64,000 nucleotides of DNA from Asticcacaulis sp. SL142 (GCF_026625745.1 NZ_CP113061.1:2009501-2073500), one strand, 5' to 3'; shown: positions 43,889 to 53,087, numbered from the stretch's first letter. Notes: a model not told the origin generated them from the sequence alone. Made by a program: numbers and translations.

Positions 43889-46695
43889 GCCGATTTCGCT
43901 CTTCGAATCTCTTCGCTAGACGTTTTTCTGATATCCTCACCGGACATAGGTGCCGGACGACCCAGCAGATAGCCCTGCGCCTCATCGCAACCCTCTGAGC
44001 GCAGCAGGTTAAGCTGGGTCTCGGTCTCAACCCCTTCGGCCAGCACTGGCACGTTCAGGCTTTTGCCGAGTGCCAGAATCGCCTTGATGATCGCCAGCGA
44101 CTGCGGGCTTTGTTCGGCTTCCATCAGGAACGACCGGTCGATCTTAATCTTGTCAAACGGGAAGGAATTGAGCGTATCGAGCGACGAATAGCCGGTGCCG
44201 AAATCATCAATGGCAATCGTCACCCCCAGCGCCTTGATCTGACGCAGAATATGCAGCGCCCGCACCTTATCGCCAATAATGGTCGACTCGGTGATTTCAA
44301 GCTCAAGCCGTTTGGGCGACAGTCCAGTCTTGATAAGAATCTCATGCACCACCTGCACCAGATTGACATTGCCTAACTGAACCGGCGACAGATTGACCGC
44401 GATCCTGGCGTCATTATCCCAGCTTGCGGCTTCACGGCAGGCGGTCTCCAGGACCCACTCACCGATATCAAGGATCGCACCACATTCTTCAGCGACAGGT
44501 ATGAAATCGACCGGAGAGACGAACCCGCGCATGGGGTGTATCCAGCGCAGCAGGGCCTCATAGCCCGTCGTTTCACCGGTTGAGACCGATTTTTGGATCT
44601 GGTAGTACACTTGGAATTCGTCGTTCTTGATGGCTTCCCACAGGTCCTTGGCGATGGCGCGTCTGTCGCGGGCCGCTTCATCCATGCGGGCTTCGTAAAA
44701 ACAGAACCCCTCGCCGTGGCTGGCCTTGGCGCGGTACAGCGCCAGATCAGCATTATTCATCAACGGGTCGCGTTTATCGGCATCCTGTGGGAAGATGGCG
44801 ACCCCAAGGCTGCCTTCCGGCGTCAGTTCAAAACCATCAAGATCGATGGTTTGGCTTATAGCCCCTGACAGGCGTTCGATAAAGTCGGTCAGTTCCGCCT
44901 CATGTTCAAATCGTTTCGCCGCAGAGAATTCATCACCGCCAAAACGGGCGACAAATTCATCGCCCTGCAAAACGCCCTGCATACGGGCTGACATGATTTT
45001 AAGCACCTCATCGCCGGCGGCATGTCCGCGGGTGTCGTTGATCTCCTTAAAGCGATCAAGGTCAATGGCAATTACCGCCAGTTTGGCATTATGCCTGCGC
45101 GCCCATGCCAGTTCCTGATCAAGGTAGTCGGTAAAATGTTCACGATTAGGCATACCGGTCAGGCCATCATGACGGGCCATATGCGCAATCCGGGCCTCAT
45201 CGCGACGCTGAGCCGTAATATCGGTATAGGTCGCCACCCAACCGCCGTGCGGCATAGGGCGATAGATCATCGCAATGACGGTATTTTGCGACGCATCGAC
45301 CACCAGAGTTCCACCACCCGCCGTATAAAGCAGGGCCTTGTGCTTGGCGTAGGCTTCACGCACCGTTGTCTTATCCGGTATGACGCCGTCGCGGGCGGTT
45401 AGCCCTTGCTCGATCAACTGACGAAAACTGACGCCTTCAAACACCGCTTCCGGGGGCAGGTTGAACATTTCGGTAAAGCGCTGATTACTAAGGACCAGTC
45501 GCTCATTCTTATCGAACAGGCACAACCCCTGCGACATGTGGGTAAGGGCCATGTCGAGATTACCCGACAAATTCAGCAGATGCTCATGGTCAGTTTTGCG
45601 CGCCGTGACATCGCGCGTAATCTTGGCAAAACCGAGCAGGGTGTTGTTATCATCGCGCACGGGCGTGATGGTAACATGGGCCCAGAACGTCTCGCCGCCT
45701 TTGCGCAACCGAAGGCCTTCTTCTTCGTAACGTCCGCTCGCCAGCGCCGTCGCCAGAGCGTGTTCCGGTGCCCCGCTTTCGCGGCGATCTTGGGGATAAA
45801 AACACGAGAAATGCTTTCCCACGACCTCTGAGGCGCTAAACCCTTTGATTTTCTGGGCCCCAGCGTTCCAGTTATTTATGTGGCCATGCTCATCCAGCAT
45901 GTAGATGGCAAAATCGGTTACGCCTTCGACCAGAATTTTAAAAGTACGCTCAGACTCGGCCACAGCGGCATCAAGCCTGCGCCCCATGACCACGGCCGAC
46001 AAACACACAGCCAGAACCGACACAGCCGCCACCGCAATCGCCAGCGACATGCTGTCCGGTTTGAGTATCAGACCGCCAATAACCCGCGCCGGATCGGGGG
46101 TAATGACTACCCCACCCATGGCGGTAAAGTGGTGGGAGACAATCGCCAGCACCAAAAGCCCCGTCGCCGCCGTAATACTTTTCCATGTCTTGGCGCGCGC
46201 CGCTACCATCAAGGCCACGGCCCCAAACGCCATGCCCAGAACGATCGAGGCCAGAACCAGATCCAGTTGCCAGGAAATATAGCCCGGCATTTGCATCGCC
46301 GTCATGCCCATATAGTGCATGCAACCGATACCCGCCCCGACTAATGCCCCGCCGCTGGCCTGCGCGCCCTTGAAATCCGCGGTCACCGCCAAGGCGATCC
46401 CTGCGCCCGTCACGATGATCGCCATCACCAGAGACAGGATCGTCAGATTGAGATCATAGCCCGTGGACACCCCCGGATCATAGGCCAGCATGGCGATAAA
46501 GTGGGTGGCCCAGATACCAAATCCAGTCGCAAGACCCGCGGTCATTAGCCATTTCAGGCGCGCTTTGCCATCGGTGGCCGTGGCGCGGTGCATGAGGTTC
46601 ACAGCGGCAAATGACGACACAATGCAGACGATGGCGGCCAAGGCCACCAAAACCCAATCATGCTGGTCGGTCAGGCAGGAAATAACGCGGAACAT
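43885..46695 (-). CDS. MHYT-PAS-GGDEF-EAL cyclic-di-GMP signalling protein
   Basis: The 936-residue protein begins with an MHYT membrane-sensor domain of seven helices, with THFIAML, GCMHYMGMTAMQMPG and SHHFTAMGGVV carrying the Met-His pairs thought to bind metal or gas. Two PAS domains follow (VTDFAIYMLDEHGHINNWN; LCLFDKNERLVLSNQRFTEM). The GGDEF domain keeps its motif in FVARFGGDEFSAA, and the EAL domain has YEALLRWIHPM, NLSPVQL and IAIDDFGTGYSSLD. Both cyclase and phosphodiesterase motifs look intact, so it may be bifunctional. It should link a membrane-sensed signal to motility or attachment. Confidence 0.93.
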   Translation of the reverse strand: MFRVISCLTDQHDWVLVALAAIVCIVSSFAAVNLMHRATATDGKARLKWLMTAGLATGFGIWATHFIAMLAYDPGVSTGYDLNLTILSLVMAIIVTGAGIALAVTADFKGAQASGGALVGAGIGCMHYMGMTAMQMPGYISWQLDLVLASIVLGMAFGAVALMVAARAKTWKSITAATGLLVLAIVSHHFTAMGGVVITPDPARVIGGLILKPDSMSLAIAVAAVSVLAVCLSAVVMGRRLDAAVAESERTFKILVEGVTDFAIYMLDEHGHINNWNAGAQKIKGFSASEVVGKHFSCFYPQDRRESGAPEHALATALASGRYEEEGLRLRKGGETFWAHVTITPVRDDNNTLLGFAKITRDVTARKTDHEHLLNLSGNLDMALTHMSQGLCLFDKNERLVLSNQRFTEMFNLPPEAVFEGVSFRQLIEQGLTARDGVIPDKTTVREAYAKHKALLYTAGGGTLVVDASQNTVIAMIYRPMPHGGWVATYTDITAQRRDEARIAHMARHDGLTGMPNREHFTDYLDQELAWARRHNAKLAVIAIDLDRFKEINDTRGHAAGDEVLKIMSARMQGVLQGDEFVARFGGDEFSAAKRFEHEAELTDFIERLSGAISQTIDLDGFELTPEGSLGVAIFPQDADKRDPLMNNADLALYRAKASHGEGFCFYEARMDEAARDRRAIAKDLWEAIKNDEFQVYYQIQKSVSTGETTGYEALLRWIHPMRGFVSPVDFIPVAEECGAILDIGEWVLETACREAASWDNDARIAVNLSPVQLGNVNLVQVVHEILIKTGLSPKRLELEITESTIIGDKVRALHILRQIKALGVTIAIDDFGTGYSSLDTLNSFPFDKIKIDRSFLMEAEQSPQSLAIIKAILALGKSLNVPVLAEGVETETQLNLLRSEGCDEAQGYLLGRPAPMSGEDIRKTSSEEIRRAKSA

Positions 46696-46944
46696 TCTGG
46701 CTCCAAATAAAATCCATAAGTTGAATTCATCAACTCAGAAAATAACCCGATGGCGAATAATGCCGCCACAGGACCGAATTCACGTACCTTTTTATAAAAT
46801 AATGATTTTTTTGGAGTTAATTGGCGTGCATTGTTTAAAATACCCCTGCAAACCATCCACCTTATTGCGGCGCACAAAATCGATAAAGGTTGCTCTGAAT
46901 CCGGTCGGGTCGTAAAGTTTGAAATGCCTATATTGGGGATGTCC

Positions 46945-47688
46945 ATGTTTTTGCGCCAGTTACTTTGCCTGATGATGTTCCTGCCTATGGCGGTCCCCAG
47001 TCATGCCGGTGAGGTCAAGGTGGCGGTCGCCGCCAACTTCACGGAGCCCGCTAAGGACGTAGCCGCCGCATTCAAGGCGCGCACCGGCCATGAGGCGAGT
47101 TTGAGCTTTGGGCCGTCAGGTCAGTTCTATACCCAGATCATGAACGGCGCGCCCTATGAGGTCTTTATGTCCGCAGATGCCGAACGGCCCATCAGAGCCG
47201 AAGCCGAAGGTCTGGGGGTAAAGGGTACGCGCTTTGTCTATGCTTACGGGGCGCTGGTACTATGGAGCGCCGATCCGAAACTGATCGATGCCAAAGGGGC
47301 GATCCTCAAAAGCGGCCAATTTACTAAACTGGCCATCGCAGACCCTGGCACAGCGCCTTATGGGGTGGCCGCCCTTGAGACGCTCAAAAAACTAGGCGTT
47401 TATGAAGCGGCAGCCCCCAAAATCGTCAAGGGTACGTCGATCGCGCAGACCTACAACTTCGTCTCGACCAGATCGGCGGAGCTTGGGTTTGTGGCTTCGT
47501 CCCAAGTCCATCGCACAAAGGCAGGGTCGCGCTGGGTTGTGCCGAAATCCTATTATTCCCCTATCGATCAGCAGGTCATCCTGCTCAAAAACGGTAATAA
47601 AAACACCGCCGCACGGGCCTGGCTGACCTTTCTAAAATCGCCGGAAGCGATGAGGATCATTCGCGCATACGGCTATGAGGTGCGTTGA
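46945..47688 (+). CDS. modA: Molybdate ABC transporter substrate-binding protein
   Basis: The 247-residue protein likely starts at ATG 46945, six to seven bases after GGGGA; in-frame ATGs at 46924 and 46939 are close alternatives. A signal peptide (QLLCLMMFLPMAVPSHA) precedes VKVAVAANFTEPAKDVAAAF, LSFGPSGQFYTQIMNGAPYEVFM and VLWSADPKL, the ModA landmarks for oxyanion binding. It delivers molybdate, needed for the molybdenum cofactor of the nitrate reductase encoded at the right end, to the permease encoded next. Translation with modB is nearly contiguous. Confidence 0.9.
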   Translation: MFLRQLLCLMMFLPMAVPSHAGEVKVAVAANFTEPAKDVAAAFKARTGHEASLSFGPSGQFYTQIMNGAPYEVFMSADAERPIRAEAEGLGVKGTRFVYAYGALVLWSADPKLIDAKGAILKSGQFTKLAIADPGTAPYGVAALETLKKLGVYEAAAPKIVKGTSIAQTYNFVSTRSAELGFVASSQVHRTKAGSRWVVPKSYYSPIDQQVILLKNGNKNTAARAWLTFLKSPEAMRIIRAYGYEVR

Positions 47689-47690
47689 CC

Positions 47691-48365
47691 GTGGACAGCG
47701 AAGGGCTTGGGGACGCGATCTATATTACACTGTCGCTGGCGTCGGTAACGACAGTGCTGCTGCTGCTGATCGCCACCCCTCTGGCCTGGTGGCTGGCGCG
47801 CGGCCATAGCGTTTTTAAGGATGTGGTGACCGCCATCACCACCCTGCCTATCGTCCTGCCGCCGACCGTGCTTGGGTTTTATCTTCTTGTGGCGATGGGG
47901 CCGAACAGTCCGCTGATGGTTTTATTTGAACCGTTCGGTATCCGTACCCTGAATTTTACGTTTGCGGGGCTGGTTATCGGATCGGTGTTCTACTCCCTGC
48001 CATTTGCCGTTCAGCCGATCCGCAATGCTTTTACTGCCATCGACCCCAAGCAACTCGATGTCGCCTCATCTTTAAGTGCGTCGCGTCTGCGCACCTTTTT
48101 TGAGGTGGTCGTGCCCCAGTCGCGCAGAGGCTTTGTGACCGCGGCGCTGCTGGTGTTTGCCCATACCATCGGTGAGTTCGGGGTGGTGCTGATGATCGGC
48201 GGCTCTATTCCGGGCAAGACCGAAGTCATCTCGATCCGCATCTACCAACTGGTCGAACAACTGCGCTGGGACGAGGCCCACCAACTGGCGGCGGGCCTTG
48301 CGGTGTTTGCCTTTGCGATCATCATGACCCTGCTGTGGATGGACCGGCATAAAGCCAAAAACTAA
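47691..48365 (+). CDS. modB: Molybdate ABC transporter permease
   Basis: The 224-residue protein starts at GTG 47691 (or TTG 47685, which would overlap the modA stop). It has five membrane segments with the binding-protein-transport loop IDPKQLDVASSLSASRLRTFFEVVVPQSRRG. It forms the channel for molybdate. No modC ATPase gene follows: the next gene is an Rrf2 regulator. The ATPase must be elsewhere, or the transporter is fed by another ATP-binding subunit. Confidence 0.88.
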   Translation: MDSEGLGDAIYITLSLASVTTVLLLLIATPLAWWLARGHSVFKDVVTAITTLPIVLPPTVLGFYLLVAMGPNSPLMVLFEPFGIRTLNFTFAGLVIGSVFYSLPFAVQPIRNAFTAIDPKQLDVASSLSASRLRTFFEVVVPQSRRGFVTAALLVFAHTIGEFGVVLMIGGSIPGKTEVISIRIYQLVEQLRWDEAHQLAAGLAVFAFAIIMTLLWMDRHKAKN

Positions 48366-48383
48366 AATAATTTGCTTCACATC

Positions 48384-48420
48384 TTGACGCGCACCCCGTC
48401 ATGTAACATTTAAAGTTACA
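48384..48420 (+). promoter_or_regulatory. Promoter with overlapping Rrf2-type operator
   Basis: TTGACG at 48384-48389 fits a -35 element, and TGTAACATTTAAAGTTACA (48402-48420) is an inverted repeat (TGTAAC/GTTACA) that covers the expected -10 and runs into the ATG at 48420. A repressor bound there would block transcription and the start would be at or near the first base of the coding sequence. Autoregulation by the Rrf2 protein is inferred. Confidence 0.55.
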
Positions 48421-48908
48421 TGAAACATGATAACCGCCTGTCCTCCGTTTTGCATGTGCTGATCCACATGATCGAGTTAGACCGCCCCGTCACCTCGGCG
48501 GAACTGGCCGTCATGCTGAACACCAATCCGGTCGTGGTCCGCCGGACAATGGCAGGCCTTCGTGAAGCCGGTTTTGTCGCGTCCGAAAAAGGTCACGGCG
48601 GCGGTTGGGTGCTGAGTGAGTCCCCGGCTGCCATCACGCTGTTTGACATCCATCAGGCGCTGGGGATCACCGACCTGTTCACCCTTGGCCACCGTTCTGA
48701 CAATCCGCGCTGTCTGGTCGAGCAGGCGGTCAATGCCGCCCTTGATGACGCCATGACCGCCGCCGAGGCTCTGCTGATGGCACGATTGAAAACCATCACT
48801 CTGGCCGATCTGACGGCTGATTTTCAAAAACGCATGGAGCCCTTCGGTCAAACGACACTGGCCGACATGTGGAACCGACACCTTAAAACCAAAGGAGATT
48901 CAGAATGA
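48420..48908 (+). CDS. Rrf2 family transcriptional regulator without cysteine cluster
   Basis: The 162-residue protein has the Rrf2 helix-turn-helix (LSSVLHVLIHMIELDRPVTSAEL, TNPVVVRRTMAGLREAGFVA) and wing (SEKGHGGGWVLSESPAAI). Only one cysteine is visible (NPRCLVEQAV), so it should not bind a standard iron-sulphur cluster and may use a single thiol or a ligand. The start lies at the end of an inverted repeat and no Shine-Dalgarno site precedes it, suggesting a leaderless message. Its stop overlaps the next start by four bases (ATGA), so the two form an operon. Confidence 0.85.
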   Translation: MKHDNRLSSVLHVLIHMIELDRPVTSAELAVMLNTNPVVVRRTMAGLREAGFVASEKGHGGGWVLSESPAAITLFDIHQALGITDLFTLGHRSDNPRCLVEQAVNAALDDAMTAAEALLMARLKTITLADLTADFQKRMEPFGQTTLADMWNRHLKTKGDSE

Positions 48909-49810
48909 ATTACGATGCCATTGTTATCGGCGGCAGTTTCGCCGGCCTGTCCGCCGCGACCTATATTGCCCGCGCCCGCCGCAGGGTTCTGGTGATTGAT
49001 GCCGGATCACCACGCAATCGATTTGCCGCAGCCGCCCACGGTTTTCTGGGGCAGGACGGGGTAGCGCCTGCCGATATTCTGGCGACGGCCCGCGCCCAGT
49101 TAAGCGCCTATCCGACCGTGGAATTTCACAGCGGTCGCGCAGTGTCGGCCCAAAAAACGGCCGCCGGATTTAGCGTTGAAACCGATTCGGGCCGAACGGT
49201 AGAGGCCGCAAAACTGGTGATCGCGTCGGGCCGGTCTGATATTCTGCCTGAAATTCCAGGCCTTAAAGACCGCTGGGGACAAAGCGTGCTGCATTGCCCC
49301 TATTGCCACGGCTATGAGATCGGCGGAGGCCAGATCGGCGTGCTGGCATCGCACCCCATGTCGGTGCATCAGGCCGAACTGGTCTCCGACTGGGGGCCGG
49401 CCACCTTCTTCACCAATGGGCTTGATATACTAACCGATGAGGCCCGCAGGCTTTTGGCGGCCCGCAACATTACCATAGAGACAGCACCTGTCGCCGCCCT
49501 TGAAGGTAATGGCACAGCCCTGTCGGCTGTACGTTTAAATGATGGCCGCATACACGATATTAGCGCCCTTTTTATCGGCGCGGAAACTCGCTTCAACAGC
49601 CCTATTGCCGAGCAATTAGGCTGCGCCATTGAGGACAGCCCTATGGGGCGGTTTATCACTACCGATGACCGTCGCCAGACCACTATCCTTGGTGTTTATG
49701 CGGCTGGTGATGTCGCCCGGCCTCAGCACGCCGTCAGTCTGGCGGTCGCAGACGGCATGGTGGCGGGGGTATCCCTGCATCAGTCGCTGGTCTCTCCGAC
49801 CTTGGCATAA
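48905..49810 (+). CDS. FAD-dependent thioredoxin-reductase-like oxidoreductase
   Basis: The 301-residue protein opens with the FAD motif VIGGSFAGLSAATYIARA and has the redox pair CPYCHGYEIGG, as in low-molecular-weight thioredoxin reductase relatives, and a closing FAD block TILGVYAAGDVARPQHAVSLA. The NAD(P)H-binding motif typical of thioredoxin reductase (GxGxxA) is not clear: QIGVLASHPMSVHQAEL occupies that place, so the reductant may differ. It overlaps the Rrf2 gene by four bases, which implies joint control in a thiol stress response. A bidirectional terminator follows. Confidence 0.85.
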   Translation: MNYDAIVIGGSFAGLSAATYIARARRRVLVIDAGSPRNRFAAAAHGFLGQDGVAPADILATARAQLSAYPTVEFHSGRAVSAQKTAAGFSVETDSGRTVEAAKLVIASGRSDILPEIPGLKDRWGQSVLHCPYCHGYEIGGGQIGVLASHPMSVHQAELVSDWGPATFFTNGLDILTDEARRLLAARNITIETAPVAALEGNGTALSAVRLNDGRIHDISALFIGAETRFNSPIAEQLGCAIEDSPMGRFITTDDRRQTTILGVYAAGDVARPQHAVSLAVADGMVAGVSLHQSLVSPTLA

Positions 49811-49812
49811 GT

Positions 49813-49849
49813 AAAAAGACCCGCCTAATGGGGAAGGCAGGTCTTTTTT
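49813..49849. terminator. Bidirectional terminator
   Basis: AAAAAGACC and GGTCTTTTT, with the inner pair CGCC/GGC, form a hairpin with A and T runs on both sides. It separates the oxidoreductase gene from the convergent nitrate transporter gene. Confidence 0.9.
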
Positions 49850-49873
49850 ACGCTACGCTACTAAAACTTTAGG

Positions 49874-51085
49874 TTAAATCCGGGCATCGGCAATGGCCGC
49901 ACCCCAGGTCGTGCGCCAGCGCCGCTTGATCAGGGTCAGGCCGCCAAACGCAATTACCGCCAGCACCGCAAAGCCGATCAGGCCGGGCTGATAACTGCCC
50001 AGAGCTTGTTTGGACAGACCCAGACTGGCCGCCAGATAAAAACCGCCAATGCCTCCGAACATGCCGACCAGCCCGGTCATCACGCCGATCTCGCTGCGGA
50101 AACGCTGCGGCACCAGTTGAAAGACCGCGCCATTGGCCATGCCGAGCGCGCTCATGCCGACAATCAGCACGCCCAGGGTCGCATAGGCGCTGGGCAGTTT
50201 CACGCTCATGATCACCAGAGCGATCGCCGCCACCACATACATGATCGACAAGGTGCGGATGCCACCGATTTTGTCGGCCAGACCGCCACCGATCGGGCGC
50301 ACCAGAGAGCCTGCAAACACACACGCCGCCGTAAAGAAGCCCGCAATGACCGGCCCCAGCCCATATTCGACGTTGAAATAGATGTTGAGCGAGGAACTTA
50401 AGCCCACAAACCCGCCGAAGCTGACGCCGTAAAACAGCATGAACCACCAGGCATCGGGTTCCTTGAGAATGCTCAGATATTGCTCAAACTTCTTAGGCGC
50501 GGGCTGATCCGGTGCGTCCTTGGCAAATAGCATGTAGATGACAAAGGCGATGATCAGCGGGATGGCCGCCAGACCAAACACGGTCGACCAGCCGAACGCC
50601 TTAGCCAATGACGGCGCAAACAAAGACGCAAACACGGTGCCGGAGTTACCCGCGCCCGCGATACCGAGTGCAATGCCCTGATACTGCGGCGGATACCAGC
50701 GCGAGGCCAGCGGCAAGGCCACGGCAAACGACGATCCGGCCACGCCCAGCACAACACCGAGGGCTAAAATACCTTCATAGCTATTGACGTTCAAAAGCCA
50801 CGCCAGCAACAAACCGGCAATCACGATCATCTGGCTGATCGCGCCGGTCATCTTCGGGCCGATACGGTCGACCATCACGCCGCTGACCATGCGCAGCAAA
50901 GCGCCGGTCAGAATGGGTACGGCGACCATGAAGCCTTTTTCGGCGGGGGTCAGGCCAAGATCGGCGGCAATCTGCACACCGAGCGCGCCCAAAAGCACCC
51001 AGACCATGAAACTCATGTCGAAATAGAGAAAGGCAGAAAACAGAGTCGGGGCGTGCCCGGCCTTAAGGAAGTCTTTGGAGATCAT
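49874..51085 (-). CDS. MFS nitrate/nitrite transporter (NarK/NasA type)
   Basis: The 403-residue protein starts at ATG 51085 (MISKDFLKAGHAPTL). Twelve membrane segments are apparent. AFLYFDMSFMVWVLLGALGVQIA at the first helix with the Arg/Asn-rich later part, GVMVDRIGPKM between helices 2 and 3, and GGFVGLSSSLNIYF and GGLADKIGGIRTL are nitrate-porter features. It imports nitrate by proton symport or exchanges it with nitrite. It diverges from nasT. The bases before its start codon can pair with an upstream leader segment (see 51086-51190), which may control translation. Confidence 0.88.
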   Translation of the reverse strand: MISKDFLKAGHAPTLFSAFLYFDMSFMVWVLLGALGVQIAADLGLTPAEKGFMVAVPILTGALLRMVSGVMVDRIGPKMTGAISQMIVIAGLLLAWLLNVNSYEGILALGVVLGVAGSSFAVALPLASRWYPPQYQGIALGIAGAGNSGTVFASLFAPSLAKAFGWSTVFGLAAIPLIIAFVIYMLFAKDAPDQPAPKKFEQYLSILKEPDAWWFMLFYGVSFGGFVGLSSSLNIYFNVEYGLGPVIAGFFTAACVFAGSLVRPIGGGLADKIGGIRTLSIMYVVAAIALVIMSVKLPSAYATLGVLIVGMSALGMANGAVFQLVPQRFRSEIGVMTGLVGMFGGIGGFYLAASLGLSKQALGSYQPGLIGFAVLAVIAFGGLTLIKRRWRTTWGAAIADARI

Positions 51086-51190
51086 GACGAACCTGCGATG
51101 ACAAGACGTGCGTAAACACGCGTGTGGGGGAATGTAAGGTTGAATTACGACTGTCCGGTTCGTCCCGGAACACTGACCTCCGTTGGCCAG
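51086..51190 (-). promoter_or_regulatory. Possible NasT-responsive leader with ribosome-site pairing
   Basis: On the minus strand, CTGGCC and GGTCAG (51190-51173) enclose the six-base loop AACGGA, which has A at position 1 and G at position 4 as in ANTAR target RNAs. Directly after it a second stem CCGG/CCGG (51168-51155) encloses GACGAA. The segment GACGAACC (51164-51157) is complementary over eight bases to GGTTCGTC (51093-51086), the bases immediately before the ATG. No terminator with a T run is seen. A translational switch is inferred. Confidence 0.4.
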
Positions 51191-51360
51191 TTCCCCAATC
51201 GCTGTTATCCCCACACATAAGCGATATGGCCCCCTCGCGTCAAGATGGCCTGATTTTTTGTCACTTAAGCGTCATTTGATGCAACCTGCCCTCTTGCGCG
51301 ATGCAGCATTTATAGCATAGCCGTAAGGGGCGATTCACCGCCTTGCTAAAAGTTTCTCGC

Positions 51361-51948
51361 ATGAACGTCCTGATTATCGATCCCGATGATGCCCGCGCGG
51401 CCCTGGTGGCCGAAGGCATCCGCGCGGATAGCGCTCATCAGGATGCGACCATCCATCACTGGCCGCGCTTTGAACTGGCGCGCCTTAAGGACATTAATCC
51501 TGAGATGGTGATCATCGCCTGCGAGAGTCCTGACCGTGACACACTCGATGCGCTCCAGATCGCCCATGAGCAGGCCCCGCGGCCTGTCGCTATGTTTGTG
51601 GATCGCTCAGACGCAAATACGACCGCTGAGGCGCTGGAGGCAGGCGTCGCCGCCTATATTGTCGATGGCTATTCGCCGAATCGAGTCGCGTCGATCCTGA
51701 CGGTGGCTACCCATCGGTTTAACCTGATGCAGACCCTGCGGGCCGATCTGACCAAGGCCAAGGCCGATCTTGCCGCCCGCAAGAGCATCGATCGCGCCAA
51801 GGGCGTTCTGATGACCTCACGCGGGATCAGCGAAGACGACGCCTATAAGATTTTGCGCAAGCATGCCATGGATACCGGTCGGCCGATGGCCGCCGTCGCC
51901 GCCGATATTCTGGCTATATCCGGCCTTTTGAAACCGGGAGAAGGATAA
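51361..51948 (+). CDS. nasT: ANTAR-domain RNA-binding antiterminator
   Basis: The 195-residue protein starts at ATG 51361 (MNVLIIDPDDARAALV); a TTG at 51343 is possible. Its receiver-like domain (residues 1-120) lacks a usual phospho-acceptor setting: MVIIACESPDRDT has no Asp at the strand end. The C-terminal ANTAR domain is plain: DLAARKSIDRAKGVLMTSRGISEDDAYKILRKHAMDTGR, here in two parts. In NasT proteins it binds paired stem-loops in nitrate-operon leaders and prevents termination; NasS holds it inactive without nitrate or nitrite. Such stem-loops occur at 53281-53323 and 59938-59982. Its stop overlaps the nasS start by one base. Confidence 0.92.
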   Translation: MNVLIIDPDDARAALVAEGIRADSAHQDATIHHWPRFELARLKDINPEMVIIACESPDRDTLDALQIAHEQAPRPVAMFVDRSDANTTAEALEAGVAAYIVDGYSPNRVASILTVATHRFNLMQTLRADLTKAKADLAARKSIDRAKGVLMTSRGISEDDAYKILRKHAMDTGRPMAAVAADILAISGLLKPGEG

Positions 51949-53087
51949 TGGTTCTAAGCCTTAAGATCGGTTTCAGCCCGCTTAACGACTCGGCCCTTGT
52001 GCTGCTGGGCGAGGCGCTGGGCTATTACAGCGCCGAAGGACTGGATGTGACCTTAAGCCGTGAGGCCAACTGGTCAAACATCCGCGATAAGATGTCGTAC
52101 GGCCTGCTGGATGCCGCCCATGTGCTGGCCCCCATGCCGCTGTCGCGGGGCTTAGGGCTGGGGCCGACTTTGGGCAAGATCATTGCCCCGATGGCGCTGG
52201 GGGCCAATGGCAACAGCGTGGTCGTGTCTTCGCGCCTGATGACGGCGCTTATTCATGACGATAAGGCCAAGCTGCTCGACACCGCCCGCGCCCTGCGTGA
52301 CGAGATTTCGCGCAGGCGTGCGGCGGGGGCTCCCAAGGTCGTGCTGGCCATGCCCTTTGCCTATTCGCCCCACCATTTCGTGCTGCGCCACTGGGTCGCC
52401 GCCGGGGGGATCGATCCTGACCGTCAGGTGCAATGGGTGGTTCTGCCGCCGTCGCGGATGGCCGATGCCCTGCGCGACGGAGTGATCGACGGCTTTTGCT
52501 CCGGCTCACCCTGGCCACAGATGGCGCAGCTTAACGGCGACGGGCAGGTGCTGTTTTCCGACCCCGATTTCTGGACGCTCAAACCCGAAAAGGTGTTAGG
52601 GGTGCGCGAACCGTGGGCCGTCGAGAACCCTGACGGGGTGATTTCTCTGGTGCGCGCCCTTCTCAAAGCCGCCCAGTGGGCAAAGGCGGCCGACACCGCC
52701 GATCTGGCCAAAATTCTAGCGCAACCGGGCTATGTCGGGGCGCCATTAGAGGCCATTGAACTGGCCCTGTCGACCGAAGGGGCGGGCCTGTTGCTTGACC
52801 CGCAAACCACAACCTTCCCGTGGATCAGTCATGCCAAATGGTTCATGGGCCAGTTTGTGCGCTGGGGGCTTACGACACCTGAGCACGACTTTGACACCAT
52901 TGCCCGCCAGATCTACCGTCCCGATCTGTGGCGGCAGGCGGCGGCGTCTCTGGGGCTGGATATTCCCACAACCGATGAAAAAACCGAAGGCGGTGAGCCC
53001 CTGCCGTGGACGCTGGACGCCACACCCAACCCCATTTTAATGCCCGCCAATGAGCTGTTTGACGGCGGCATTTTCCGCAGCGCCTGA
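51948..53087 (+). CDS. nasS: Nitrate/nitrite sensor protein, NrtA-like and cytoplasmic
   Basis: The 379-residue protein is homologous to nitrate-binding NrtA but starts directly with LKIGFSPLNDSALVLLGEALG, without any signal peptide. GLLDAAHVLAPMPLSRGLGLG and FAYSPHHFVLRHWVAAGGIDP are the binding lobe segments, and DGFCSGSPWPQMAQLNG matches CmpA/NrtA. By analogy with NasS of Azotobacter and Paracoccus it binds NasT without nitrate and frees it when nitrate or nitrite is bound. The one-base overlap with nasT (TAATG) supports equal production. Functional call rests on context and the missing signal. Confidence 0.9.
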   Translation: MVLSLKIGFSPLNDSALVLLGEALGYYSAEGLDVTLSREANWSNIRDKMSYGLLDAAHVLAPMPLSRGLGLGPTLGKIIAPMALGANGNSVVVSSRLMTALIHDDKAKLLDTARALRDEISRRRAAGAPKVVLAMPFAYSPHHFVLRHWVAAGGIDPDRQVQWVVLPPSRMADALRDGVIDGFCSGSPWPQMAQLNGDGQVLFSDPDFWTLKPEKVLGVREPWAVENPDGVISLVRALLKAAQWAKAADTADLAKILAQPGYVGAPLEAIELALSTEGAGLLLDPQTTTFPWISHAKWFMGQFVRWGLTTPEHDFDTIARQIYRPDLWRQAAASLGLDIPTTDEKTEGGEPLPWTLDATPNPILMPANELFDGGIFRSA

